Source: JAOUEA01 sp963719165
GTDB lineage: Bacteria; Actinomycetota; UBA4738; HRBIN12
Direction of reading: 5' to 3'
DNA length: 64,000 nt
Assembly (NCBI GenBank): GCA_963719165.1
Contig: CAVRAV010000002.1
Coordinates: forward strand, 19,462-83,461
A program made the translations under genes and the position numbers. The notes beneath the pieces were generated by a model. The model saw only the letters and a list, made by a program, of their open reading frames with translations. It did not search any database and had not been told where the DNA came from. Positions 27,097 to 35,346 of the stretch are shown one piece after another (the stretch's first letter is position 1; each line of letters begins with the position of its first letter).

Positions 27097-28155
27097 ATGC
27101 GCTCACCCGTGGAGATCCTCGAGGTCGACGGGTTCGACGTCCGCGTCACGAATCCCGACAAGGTGTACTTCCCCGAGGCCGAGGGTGGCCCCGTCACGAA
27201 GCTCGAGGTCGTGCGGTATTGGGCCACGGTGGCCGAGGCGGCGCTCGCCGGGTGCCGCGACCGTCCCGCGATCCTGCACCGCTTCCCCGCCGGCGTGGCC
27301 GACGGCGGCGAGGGGTCCTTTTATCAGAAGCGACTTCCCAAAGGCGCGCCCGAGTGGGTGCCGATCGCGACGATCACGTTCCCCAGCGGACGCCACGCGC
27401 AGATGCCCGTGATGCGCGACGCGGCCGCGCTCGTATGGGCGGCGACGCTGGGCTGCCTAGAGTGCAACCCGTGGCCGGTGCGGGCCGACGATGTCGATCA
27501 CCCCGATGAGCTGCGCGTGGACCTCGACCCGACACCCGGGGTCCCATGGGACGACGTGCGCCAGGTAGCGCTGATGTCGCACGACGTCCTGGCCGAGCAC
27601 GGCCTGAGCGGCTTCCCGAAGACGAGCGGCAAGCGCGGCATCCACATCAACGCACGGGTCGAGCGCGGGAACGGGTTCACCTCGACGCGTCGTGCAGCCC
27701 TCGCGTTCGCCCGAGAGGTCGAGCGGCGCATGCCCGGGGTCGCCACCACGGCGTGGTGGAAGGAGGAGCGCGAGGGCGTGTTCCTCGACTACAACCAGAA
27801 CGCGCGCGACCGCACGGTGGCGAGCGCCTACTCGATCCGGCCGATGCCCGACGCCCGCGTATCGACGCCGCTCGCTTGGGACGAGGTCGCGGAGGTGGAG
27901 GCCGAGCGGTTCACGGTGCGCACCGTGCCGGAGCGCCTGCGCCGTACCGGCGACCCCGGCGCGGACATCGACGGGCACGTGGGGAGTCTGGACGGCCTCC
28001 TCGACCTCGCGGCCGCGGATGCCGCGGGCGGTTTGGGCGATGCCCCGTGGCCCCCACATTTCCCCAAGGGCGACGACGAGCCGATGCGTGTGAACCCGTC
28101 GCGCGCGAAGCGTGCCTGGCCCTCGCCCCCGGACGCGCGCCCCGGCGCTAGCTAG
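27097..28155 (+). CDS. LigD-type NHEJ DNA polymerase/primase domain protein
   Basis: 352 residues from ATG 27097 (RSPVEILEVDGFDVRVTNPD). Stand-alone polymerase domain of the LigD family (archaeo-eukaryotic primase fold): HRFPAGVADGGEGSFYQKR, metal-binding acidic motif LRVDLDPTPGVPWDDV, and FPKTSGKRGIHINARV. It lacks ligase and phosphoesterase domains. It converges on an ATP-dependent ligase with an 8-base overlap, so polymerase and ligase of an end-joining set are adjacent but separate. No Ku gene is in the window. Confidence 0.9.
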   Translation: MRSPVEILEVDGFDVRVTNPDKVYFPEAEGGPVTKLEVVRYWATVAEAALAGCRDRPAILHRFPAGVADGGEGSFYQKRLPKGAPEWVPIATITFPSGRHAQMPVMRDAAALVWAATLGCLECNPWPVRADDVDHPDELRVDLDPTPGVPWDDVRQVALMSHDVLAEHGLSGFPKTSGKRGIHINARVERGNGFTSTRRAALAFAREVERRMPGVATTAWWKEEREGVFLDYNQNARDRTVASAYSIRPMPDARVSTPLAWDEVAEVEAERFTVRTVPERLRRTGDPGADIDGHVGSLDGLLDLAAADAAGGLGDAPWPPHFPKGDDEPMRVNPSRAKRAWPSPPDARPGAS

Positions 28156-29230
28156 TGGCGTCCTCCCCCGGCCACGTCGGCGGCTCCGCGCCCGGGAGCT
28201 GCGCGAACGTACAGGAGCGCGGGTCGCGGTCCTCGCGCCAGCGGACGAACGTGGCGGCGTGGCGGAACCGCCCGTACTGCATGCGGTCGACGGTGACCTC
28301 GCACACGAGGACCGGCTCGAGCGCCACCCACGCCGTGTCCTTCCCGGCGCTCCACCGGCTCTGCCCGCCGGGCGCGCGTCCGCCCTCGAAGCTCGCGCCG
28401 CCCTCGAGCGGCCGCAGCGCCCCCAGCATCTCCCGGCGCTCCTTCGCCTTGAACGACGACGTGTGTCCTACGTAGTGCAGGGTCTCGTCGTCGCCGAAGA
28501 GGCCCAGGAGCAGGGCTCCGATGCCGTCCCCGGCCTTCGATAGGCGGTAGCCGCCCACGACGCAATCGAGCGTCGAGCGGTGCTTCACCTTCACCCAGCC
28601 GCGCTCGCCACTCAGGTAGGCCTGGTCGGCGCGCTTGGCGATGATGCCGTCCTGGCCGACGCCCGCGTCGTCGGCGAACCACGCCCGCGCGACGTCGGGA
28701 TCGTCCGTGCTGGGTCCGAGTAGGACGGTGGGGCCCGTGGGAACGTCGTCGAGGCGCCCCGGCGCGGGTTGCCACCCCGAGGAAGCGGCCAGCGATGCCA
28801 GCCGCGCGCGGCGGTCGGCGAGCGGGAGTGCCGTCAGCTCCTCGCTCGCGGCCCGCAGCAGGTCGAACACGATCAGCGTCGCCGGGATCTCGCCCGCGAG
28901 CTTGCGGACACGCGAGTCCGCCGGGTGCAACCGCAGCTGCAGCTCGTCGAAGTCCATGCGGCCCGGGGCGACACGCACGATCTCGGCGTCGGCCACGAAC
29001 GCCCCCGATGCCCCTTCCTCGAGCAGCGCGATCAGCTCGGGGAAGTAGCGACCGAGCGGGCGACCGTCGCGGCTCGCCAGCTGGGCACGGCCTTCTGCGT
29101 CGAGAGCCGCGATGGTACGGAACCCGTCCCATTTCGGCTCGTAGGTCCATCCGTCACCGAGGGGCATCTCCGGCTGGATCTTCGCGAGCATCGGGGCCGG
29201 CAGACCGCCGGCGATGGTTCGCTTCGGCAT
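28148..29230 (-). CDS. ATP-dependent DNA ligase
   Basis: 360 residues, start ATG 29230. Nucleotidyltransferase motif I EPKWDGFR holds the adenylated lysine (about residue 33); motif III in VFDLL, motif IV DGIIAKR and motif V VKVKHRSTLDCVV are present. An OB-fold domain follows (VGGYRLSKAGDGIGALLLGL, LVCEVTVDRMQYGRFRHAAT). Length and layout match actinobacterial LigC-type ligases used in repair with LigD-like polymerases. Convergent with the polymerase gene. Confidence 0.92.
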   Translation of the reverse strand: MPKRTIAGGLPAPMLAKIQPEMPLGDGWTYEPKWDGFRTIAALDAEGRAQLASRDGRPLGRYFPELIALLEEGASGAFVADAEIVRVAPGRMDFDELQLRLHPADSRVRKLAGEIPATLIVFDLLRAASEELTALPLADRRARLASLAASSGWQPAPGRLDDVPTGPTVLLGPSTDDPDVARAWFADDAGVGQDGIIAKRADQAYLSGERGWVKVKHRSTLDCVVGGYRLSKAGDGIGALLLGLFGDDETLHYVGHTSSFKAKERREMLGALRPLEGGASFEGGRAPGGQSRWSAGKDTAWVALEPVLVCEVTVDRMQYGRFRHAATFVRWREDRDPRSCTFAQLPGAEPPTWPGEDATS

Positions 29231-29326
29231 GTGTTGCTCCTATCGCGTTGGCGCGCTTGCCCGTATGGTGGGCGAACATCTCGCCCGGAGGAGGGCGCGA
29301 GGATGGGGCCAGAGGAAGGGGGAAGC

Positions 29327-29464
29327 ATGGCGAGCAAGGACAAGGGCGGCGGCAAGGGCTCGAAGACCGCTGCCAGCAAGTCGTTGAAGGAGAAGCGCGC
29401 GGCGAAGAAGGCCAAGGGCAAGAGCGGATCGGGGTCCTCCGACTGGAGCTCCACCAACAAGTAG
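29327..29464 (+). CDS. Very small Lys/Ser/Gly-rich basic protein
   Basis: 45 residues from ATG 29327 with an AGGAAGGGGG Shine-Dalgarno; an in-frame ATG at 29303 would add 8 residues. The sequence is almost wholly Lys, Ala, Ser and Gly (SKDKGGGKGSKTAASKSLKE, ending SDWSSTNK). It is disordered and strongly basic, which is compatible with nucleic-acid association. Similar tiny proteins are common hypothetical genes in Actinomycetota. No function known to me. It is divergent from the ligase gene, 96 bases away. Confidence 0.6.
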   Translation: MASKDKGGGKGSKTAASKSLKEKRAAKKAKGKSGSGSSDWSSTNK

Positions 29465-29477
29465 ACGTCGCGGGCGG

Positions 29478-29987
29478 TTAGGAGGTGGTCTTCGCCGCCT
29501 CCTTGACCTGCTCCACGCTGTCCGGGTCGACCTTCTCCTTGTCGATCTTCGCGGCCTTGGCGAGCGCCTTCTCCACCTGCGCCACCCAGACCTCGTCGAA
29601 GACAGCGACGATTCCCGAACTGCCCACGGGAAGGACCTCTTCGACGTCCTTCTTGATCTCGCGCTCGCGGTGATGGGACATCAGCCCGCCGATGCCCGCG
29701 CCGGCCGCCCCGCCAACCACGGTCGCCGCGATGATGCCCGGAGGGAAGATGATGCCCAGGACGAGGCCGCCGACGGCGCCGACCATGGAACCCTTGGCGA
29801 CCTCGTGGGCGTTCTCCTTGACCGAGATCTTGCCCTCGGCGTCGCGGCTCACCAGCACGGCGGCGTCCACGAAGATGACCCCGTCCCGGACGAGCTCCTT
29901 GAGTGCGTCGAAGTCGGCCTGCGCCGCATCCGGATCGTCGTAAGCAGCGATGTACAGGTCGACCGGGACATCCGAACCCTTCGTCAT
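29478..29987 (-). CDS. DUF1269-like membrane-associated protein
   Basis: 169 residues. An N-terminal alpha/beta portion (VDLYIAAYDDPDAAQADFDA, DAAVLVSRDAEGKISVKENA) precedes a Gly/Ala-rich hydrophobic hairpin (VGAVGGLVLGIIFPPGIIAA, GGAAGAGIGG). A second alpha/beta half follows (GSSGIVAVFDEVWVAQVEKA) with a Lys-rich end. This is the layout of DUF1269-type proteins. Activity unknown. Stress-linked roles are suggested for some relatives, but nothing here proves that. Confidence 0.7.
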   Translation of the reverse strand: MTKGSDVPVDLYIAAYDDPDAAQADFDALKELVRDGVIFVDAAVLVSRDAEGKISVKENAHEVAKGSMVGAVGGLVLGIIFPPGIIAATVVGGAAGAGIGGLMSHHREREIKKDVEEVLPVGSSGIVAVFDEVWVAQVEKALAKAAKIDKEKVDPDSVEQVKEAAKTTS

Positions 29988-30098
29988 GGGACCCTCCTCC
30001 CGCGCTCGATGCGCGCTCTTCGGCTCTATCGAACCCTACCGCTGTGAGAGGCTACGCCGAGCCGGGAGTCCGCGTCGCGTCGGAAGGGGGCATCCACG

Positions 30099-31064
30099 GT
30101 GAACGGGCTGTATCCCGAGATCGAGCCCGACCACCGCGGCGCGCTCGATGTGGGCGACGGCCAGCGTGTGTATTGGGAGACGAGCGGCAACCCGGAGGGC
30201 AAGCCGGCCGTCGTCGTCCACGGCGGCCCGGGGTCCGGATGCACCGCCTGGCACCGCAGGCTGTTCGATCCGTCCGCGTTTCGACTCGTGCTGTTCGATC
30301 AGCGCGGCTGCGGACGGAGCACGCCCCACGCGAGCGAGCCGGACATCGACCTGTCGACCAACACCACCCAGCATCTGGTGGCGGACATGGAGTGCGTGCG
30401 TGGGCACCTGGGCGTCGACCGGTGGCTGGTGTGGGGCGGGTCGTGGGGCAGCACGCTCGGCCTCGCGTACGCCGAGGCACACCCGGATCGGGTCACGGAG
30501 ATGGTCCTGTGGGGCATCACCACGGGACGGCGCGCCGAAGCGGACTGGTGGTTCCGCGGCGGTGTCGCTCCCTTGTTCCCCGCGCAGTGGGAGTCGCTGT
30601 GCGAGGGGGTACCCCCCGCCGAGCGCGAGGGGGACATCGTGGCGGCGTACGCGCGCCTCCTGCGCGATCCCGACGCCGCGGTGCGCCGGCGAGCGGCGAT
30701 CGCCTGGTGTTCCTGGGAGTCCGCCACCTTGGGATGGCCGCCCGAGTCCCACCTCGACTCGCGCTACGAGGACCCCGCGTTCGCGCTGGCGTTCTCGCGT
30801 CTCGTGACGCACTACGTCGGTCACGACGACTTCCTCGAGGACGGCGTGCTGCTGCGTGAGGCGGCAACGCTCGCCGAGATCCCCGGCACGCTCGTGCAAG
30901 GTCGCTTCGACCTGATGGCCCCCATCGCGAACGCGTGGGAACTCGCGAAAGCCTGGCCGCGGGCCGAGCTCGTGGTCGCCACGGGCGCCGGTCACGCGCC
31001 CGACGAACCCGCCCTCACGCGGGAACTGATCCGCGCAACCGATCGTGCGGCCGCGCGCCGATAG
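30099..31064 (+). CDS. pip: Prolyl aminopeptidase (alpha/beta hydrolase, S33 family)
   Basis: 321 residues from a GTG start. Oxyanion motif VVVHGGPGSGCTAWHR, the conserved LFDQRGCGRSTPH, nucleophile elbow GGSWGS with Ser115, acid in VQGRFDLMAP, and catalytic His in TGAGHAPDE. It releases N-terminal proline from peptides in the cytoplasm. No signal peptide. Length is normal for the family. It stands alone; the next gene starts 110 bases downstream. Confidence 0.92.
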   Translation: MNGLYPEIEPDHRGALDVGDGQRVYWETSGNPEGKPAVVVHGGPGSGCTAWHRRLFDPSAFRLVLFDQRGCGRSTPHASEPDIDLSTNTTQHLVADMECVRGHLGVDRWLVWGGSWGSTLGLAYAEAHPDRVTEMVLWGITTGRRAEADWWFRGGVAPLFPAQWESLCEGVPPAEREGDIVAAYARLLRDPDAAVRRRAAIAWCSWESATLGWPPESHLDSRYEDPAFALAFSRLVTHYVGHDDFLEDGVLLREAATLAEIPGTLVQGRFDLMAPIANAWELAKAWPRAELVVATGAGHAPDEPALTRELIRATDRAAARR

Positions 31065-31174
31065 CTTCGCTCCGGGATCGGGGCCGACGGTCCCGATCGC
31101 GCGGGGGCTATCGACCCTCCCGGCCGGCCAGGGGGCTCACTACCGTTCTGGGCACCGGAACAGGAGATCGCGCC

Positions 31175-31765
31175 GTGACCGAAGCCGTGGAGGGGACCGG
31201 GTCCGCCGTGGTCGATCTGTTGTGGATTCCTCTGGGCGCGGGGGCCCGCTCGGTCCGGTTCAACGGGAAGGCGTACGAGGCCATGACGGCGCTGCGGGAG
31301 CGACGCACGCGCCAGGATCTCTACCATTCTGCCCTCGAGCTCGTCTTGCCGGACGGCCGCTTCACCATCGAGATGACTCCGATCCCGGACGTTCGAGGTC
31401 GCGAGCGGCGCGGGGTCGTGGCCGAGGGGCCCGTGGGAACGAGATGGGCGAGGCGGTTCCGGCTCTTTCGCTACGAGATCCGCCGGTGGCGGGACGGGGT
31501 GATCCCCGACGCTGCGGCGGCGATCACCGGTCCCGTTCGCGTTGCCGACGACGCCGACAAAGCGCGACGGATCCTCGAGCTCGTATCGGCGGTGCCCACC
31601 CCTGTGTGGGGACGCGACGAACTGCGGACCGGCGACATGTGGAACTCGAACTCGGTGATCGCGTGGCTGCTCACCCGCGCCGGGGTCGACACGGCCGACG
31701 TCGCGCCGCCGTCCGACGGCCGGGCCCCCGGGTGGTCCGCGGGGGTGGTCGTCGCCGGTCGATGA
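31175..31765 (+). CDS. Conserved actinobacterial protein of unknown function
   Basis: 196 residues from GTG 31175 with AGGAG 8 bases upstream. Features: LWIPLGAGARSVRFNGKAYE, LYHSALELVLPDGRFTIEMT, FRYEIRRWRDGVIPDAAAAI, RTGDMWNSNSVIAWLLTRAG. The His in LYHSALE and the Asn/Ser/Trp-rich NSNSVIAWLL motif resemble permuted papain-like (NlpC/LRAT-type) folds, but no Cys nucleophile is evident. I recognise it as a recurring hypothetical protein of Actinomycetota and give no function. Confidence 0.65.
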   Translation: MTEAVEGTGSAVVDLLWIPLGAGARSVRFNGKAYEAMTALRERRTRQDLYHSALELVLPDGRFTIEMTPIPDVRGRERRGVVAEGPVGTRWARRFRLFRYEIRRWRDGVIPDAAAAITGPVRVADDADKARRILELVSAVPTPVWGRDELRTGDMWNSNSVIAWLLTRAGVDTADVAPPSDGRAPGWSAGVVVAGR

Positions 31766-31827
31766 CGCCCGGCGACCCCCCGCCGCCGGGGTCGAGAGAT
31801 CGGTCGCGGATGCCGATACCTATTGGC

Positions 31828-32613
31828 ATGCGCAGGACGGCGTGTTACCTCGTCGCACTCTCGCTGATCGGCGTCATCGCGGCCGCGCGGGCGTCGGCGA
31901 CCTCAGGTGCCACGGCCGTGAACCAGGTTTCCGGGCTCTCGGCGACGCCCTCCCCCTTCTACCCGCTCGTCCATGACGGATACAAGGACCACACGAGGAT
32001 CGGCTTCTCGCTGGGAGCCGACACCGTCGAAACCGTCGCGCGCGTCTTCGCGGATGACGTCTACGGCCGTTGCTGCGGGGCGGAGATCCGGAACGATCAC
32101 CTCGGCCCGCTCCCCCTCGGCACGCGCTCCTGGGTCTGGGACGGTGCGGGCGCCGGCGGATCCACCGAACCGAGGGGCACGTACTTCGTGAAGATCGAGG
32201 CGATCGACGCGTCGGCGGTCTCGACCACGTCCAAGGCACTGAAGGTGAAGATCGCGAGGGGCGTGCTCCGCAAGACGGCCACACGGCTGAAGCACGGGAG
32301 CGCGTACGCGCGCGTCGGGGACGAGCGGGCGACGAGGCGCGGCGGCCAATGCGTCATCTCTCGCAGCGCGGCGAGCCACACGGCTCGCGTCCTCTGCGCC
32401 AACGCCGAGGTCGCGCTCTACTGGCGGTGGGGTCTCAAGGCGGGGCAGCGGATCAAGTCGGTGTCCTTCGGGATCGACGGCGGCTACTACGGGTGCCACA
32501 AGACCCTGCGTCACACGCGCACCCAGTCGATCCTGCGCGTGCACGCGCCGCCCACCTCTGAATGCGCCATCGCTTCGGCCAAGATCCGGTACAGCTACCC
32601 CGTCCACATCTGA
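31828..32613 (+). CDS. Secreted protein with FlgD-like Ig domain
   Basis: About 261 residues from ATG 31828; ATG 31762 and 31810 are alternatives. Sec signal peptide: RRTACYLVALSLIGVIAAAR, then ASATSGA. The mature part begins with a beta-sandwich resembling the FlgD/T9SS-type Ig fold (ATPSPFYPLVHDGYKDHTRI, RGTYFVKIEAIDASAVSTT). A second beta-rich module with several Cys follows (GGQCVISRSAASHTARVLC, DGGYYGCHKTLRHTRTQSIL). Probably extracellular. No enzymatic motif. Confidence 0.65.
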   Translation: MRRTACYLVALSLIGVIAAARASATSGATAVNQVSGLSATPSPFYPLVHDGYKDHTRIGFSLGADTVETVARVFADDVYGRCCGAEIRNDHLGPLPLGTRSWVWDGAGAGGSTEPRGTYFVKIEAIDASAVSTTSKALKVKIARGVLRKTATRLKHGSAYARVGDERATRRGGQCVISRSAASHTARVLCANAEVALYWRWGLKAGQRIKSVSFGIDGGYYGCHKTLRHTRTQSILRVHAPPTSECAIASAKIRYSYPVHI

Positions 32614-32617
32614 GCGC

Positions 32618-33327
32618 CTACCGCCCTCGCCTCGCGTGAGATGAAGGCCGGGTTTCACGCCGATGAGATGCTTCGCGCCCGCGCGCGCCGGCGGGAGAGG
32701 GCCCGAGCGGCGAGCGCCGGTTGTCTCGCCCACCGCGGCGCCGACGAGCGATCCCACGACGACATCGCCCGGATAGTGCACCCCGGTATGCACCCGCGAG
32801 TATGCGACGGTGGCGGCGAGCCCGCGCAGCGGGACCGCGATCCCCGGCATCGTTGCGGCCACGGCCCCGGCGAACGCGAACCCGGCCGCCGAGTGTCCTG
32901 ACGGGAAGGACGTCGATGTCGGCATCGGCACCCAGCGCTGCAGCGGCACGCCCGCAGTCTCGCGGTCCGGGCGCGCGCGGCCGCTCGCGAACTTCATCGG
33001 AAGATTCACGACGGCGGAGTTGATGCCGATGGCCGCCACGCCGGTCAGCGCGGCGCGGCGTCCGCTCCGCCCGCCGAGCACGAACAACGCGCCGGCCGCA
33101 CCCAGCCAAAGCTTCGAATGATTGGCGATGCCCGAGAGCCGTCGCAGCGGCTCATCGATGGTCGGCGTCGGCGTGCTCGCGATCGCGCGATAGACCGCGC
33201 GGTCGACCTGGGCGAGCTCGCGCAGCGCCGCCACCGCCGCCGAGCGTCGGGGCGTGGCGCTCACCTCGAGGCGTCGGGCGATCCGTTCCTCCGGCGGTCC
33301 TTGCGGGATCGGATCGGCGCCGCTCAC
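32618..33327 (-). CDS. PAP2-family lipid phosphatase
   Basis: About 236 residues. The three phosphatase motifs are intact: KFASGRARPDRE (KxxxxxxRP), SFPSGHSAAGFAFA (PSGH), and YSRVHTGVHYPGDVVVG (SRxxxxxHxxxD). About five TM helices. Near the C-terminus the frame probably shifts at about 32650, since the continuing frame runs antisense through the convergent gene while another ends at 32618. Likely substrates are undecaprenyl pyrophosphate or phosphatidic acid. Divergent from a diacylglycerol-kinase-like gene 46 bases away. Confidence 0.82.
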
Positions 33328-33373
33328 GGGTCCATGGTAGCGGTCTGCATGCCTGGCGCTCTAAGCTCGCACG

Positions 33374-34732
33374 GTGATCGCGTCGACGGAGAAGCCGGCA
33401 GCCGGGCAACGGTTCGCCGCGGTCGCCGCGATCGCGCTCGTCGGCGTGGTCATCGTGGCGACGCTCGTGATCGTCGTCCACGACGCGGCCCGCGTGGCCG
33501 TCCAGCTCGTGGCGCTCGCGGCCGCGGCGGCCGCCGCGTGGTTCGGCCTGACGCGCGTCGGTGGCCGACGGGCGCTCGCCGTCCTCATCGCCCTCGCCGC
33601 GCTCACGGGATTCGTCCTCGTCGGCGCCGCGGAACGGGGCGGCGGCCCGGCGTCGGTGCTCGTCCGAGTCGTCGCGCTGCTGCTCGGCGTCGCCTGCGCG
33701 CGCGTCGCACTGGGCCGCAACGCGAGGGCGCTCAAACGGACCGAGACGCCGGGGCTCCCCGTGCCCCCCGCCACGCACGGCGTACTGATCATGAATCTGC
33801 GGTCCGGAGGCGGGAAGGCGCAACGCTTCCACCTCGTCGAGGAATGCGAGAAGCGTGGCATCGAGCCGGTGATCCTGCAGCAGGGCGACGACCTTCTCGA
33901 ACTGGCCCGCCGGGCGGCGAGCGAGGGCGCCGACGTCATCGGCATGGCGGGCGGGGACGGGTCGCAGGCGCTCGTCGCGAGCGTCGCCGCCGAACACGGG
34001 ATCCCCATGGTGGTCGTGCCCGCGGGAACGCGGAATCACCTCGCGCTCGACCTGGGGATCGACAGGGACGACGTGATCGGGGCGCTCGATGCGTTCGGGG
34101 ACGCGAGGATGCGCCCGATGGATCTCGGGGAGGTCAACGGCAAGGTCTTCGTCAACAACGTGTCGCTGGGCCTCTACGCCGCCATCGTCCGCTCGCCCGC
34201 GTACCGAGACGCCAAGGTCGACACCGCGCTCACGACCTTGCCCACCGTGCTCGCCCCCGACACGGAACCCTTCCCCCTGCGCTACGTCGGTCCCGACGGC
34301 GAGCCCCACGACGGAGCCCACGTCATCCAGGTCTCGAACAACCCGTACGGCTCCACGATCGCCACCCTCGGAAGTCGTCCGCGTCTGGACTCCGGCAATC
34401 TGGGGATCCTCGCGCTCGAGATCCGGAGCGATGCGGAGGCGGGGAGGTTCTTGGCCGCGCTCGCGACCGGACGCCCCGAACGATTCAAGGGGCTGCGTTG
34501 GTGGTCGGCGCCGGCCTTCGAAGTCTCCTCGAGCTCGTCCGTCGACGTCGGGCTGGACGGGGAGACGCTCGCGATGGATCCGCCGCTGACGTTCTCGATC
34601 CGGCCGCGGGCGCTGTCCGTCCGGCTTCCGGCGAGCGCCATCGGGTACTCGCCCGCCGCCCGCGCGATGGGCTGGCGTTCCGCCGCGCGTAACACCTGGC
34701 GGGTGGCCCTGGGCCGACCCATCGCGCCGTGA
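33374..34732 (+). CDS. Diacylglycerol-kinase-like lipid kinase with N-terminal TM segments
   Basis: 452 residues, GTG start. Three or four N-terminal TM helices (FAAVAAIALVGVVIVATLVI, ALAVLIALAALTGFVLVGAA) precede a DAGK catalytic domain: HGVLIMNLRSGGGKAQRFHL, nucleotide motif IGMAGGDGSQALVASV, VVPAGTRNHLALDLGIDRDD and KVFVNNVSLGLYAAIV. A C-terminal beta domain follows. It should phosphorylate a membrane lipid alcohol. Divergence from a PAP2 phosphatase suggests opposed kinase and phosphatase steps on a lipid carrier or diacylglycerol. Confidence 0.85.
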   Translation: MIASTEKPAAGQRFAAVAAIALVGVVIVATLVIVVHDAARVAVQLVALAAAAAAAWFGLTRVGGRRALAVLIALAALTGFVLVGAAERGGGPASVLVRVVALLLGVACARVALGRNARALKRTETPGLPVPPATHGVLIMNLRSGGGKAQRFHLVEECEKRGIEPVILQQGDDLLELARRAASEGADVIGMAGGDGSQALVASVAAEHGIPMVVVPAGTRNHLALDLGIDRDDVIGALDAFGDARMRPMDLGEVNGKVFVNNVSLGLYAAIVRSPAYRDAKVDTALTTLPTVLAPDTEPFPLRYVGPDGEPHDGAHVIQVSNNPYGSTIATLGSRPRLDSGNLGILALEIRSDAEAGRFLAALATGRPERFKGLRWWSAPAFEVSSSSSVDVGLDGETLAMDPPLTFSIRPRALSVRLPASAIGYSPAARAMGWRSAARNTWRVALGRPIAP

Positions 34733-34813
34733 GGAAGGCGGAAGGGGTGGCAGGCGTGAGGCACATCGATGGACGACGCTGCTCCGGCGATCGGAGCAGC
34801 CGCGGGGCGTCGG

Positions 34814-35254
34814 TCAGGCCGCGGACCCCTCGAGGTTGGCCTTGATGTTGGCGAGGTCGCTGTGGAGGCCCTTTGGGATGTCCTTCGAGAGCTTCCAGCC
34901 CGTGAGCTTCGCCAGGAAGGTCGGCTCGACGATCTCCGCGCTCTTCGTCACCGTCGTCGACCCTGCGTCCTCGGAGAGCGAGAAGCCGTGATGGGCGCGG
35001 CCGAGCGCGCCCTTGGAATCCCAGGCGAACGACGAGCCGGGGACGATCTCGGTGATCGTGCTCTGTTCACGCTGCGTCCCGAACTGTTTCGCCGTCGTCG
35101 AGAAGGTCGTTCCCACCGCCACGGGACCTTCGCTCGTCTTGGTCGCCTCGAGGCCGTGTCCTCCCCACTCGCCATGACGGGTGAAATCGGCGACGTAGTC
35201 GAACACGCGAGCGGCCGGCGCGTTGATCTCGATCCGATCCTCGAAGCGCTTCAT
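34814..35254 (-). CDS. SRPBCC (START-like) family protein
   Basis: 146 residues. N-terminal KRFEDRIEINAPAARVFDYV, VADFTRHGEWGGHG, then SSFAWDSKGALGRAHHGFSL and the C-terminal helix region. A polyketide-cyclase/START-like hydrophobic-cavity fold; ligand unknown. It stands alone, divergent from dinB 92 bases away. Confidence 0.82.
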   Translation of the reverse strand: MKRFEDRIEINAPAARVFDYVADFTRHGEWGGHGLEATKTSEGPVAVGTTFSTTAKQFGTQREQSTITEIVPGSSFAWDSKGALGRAHHGFSLSEDAGSTTVTKSAEIVEPTFLAKLTGWKLSKDIPKGLHSDLANIKANLEGSAA

Positions 35255-35346
35255 GGAATCCCCCCCTCGGTGGTGCAGGTCCCGATGATAGCGGTCCGCG
35301 GCTTGGCCGCCTCCTCGATGTCGGAGGCTCGTGCGAGCCTACATCG

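Noticed and set aside
31903..32617. Long continuation of the PAP2 reading frame antisense to the secreted Ig-like protein
   Set aside because: It is Arg/Pro/Asp-rich shadow sequence with no family pattern. The PAP2 domain is complete by about 32640 and a nearby frame ends at 32618.
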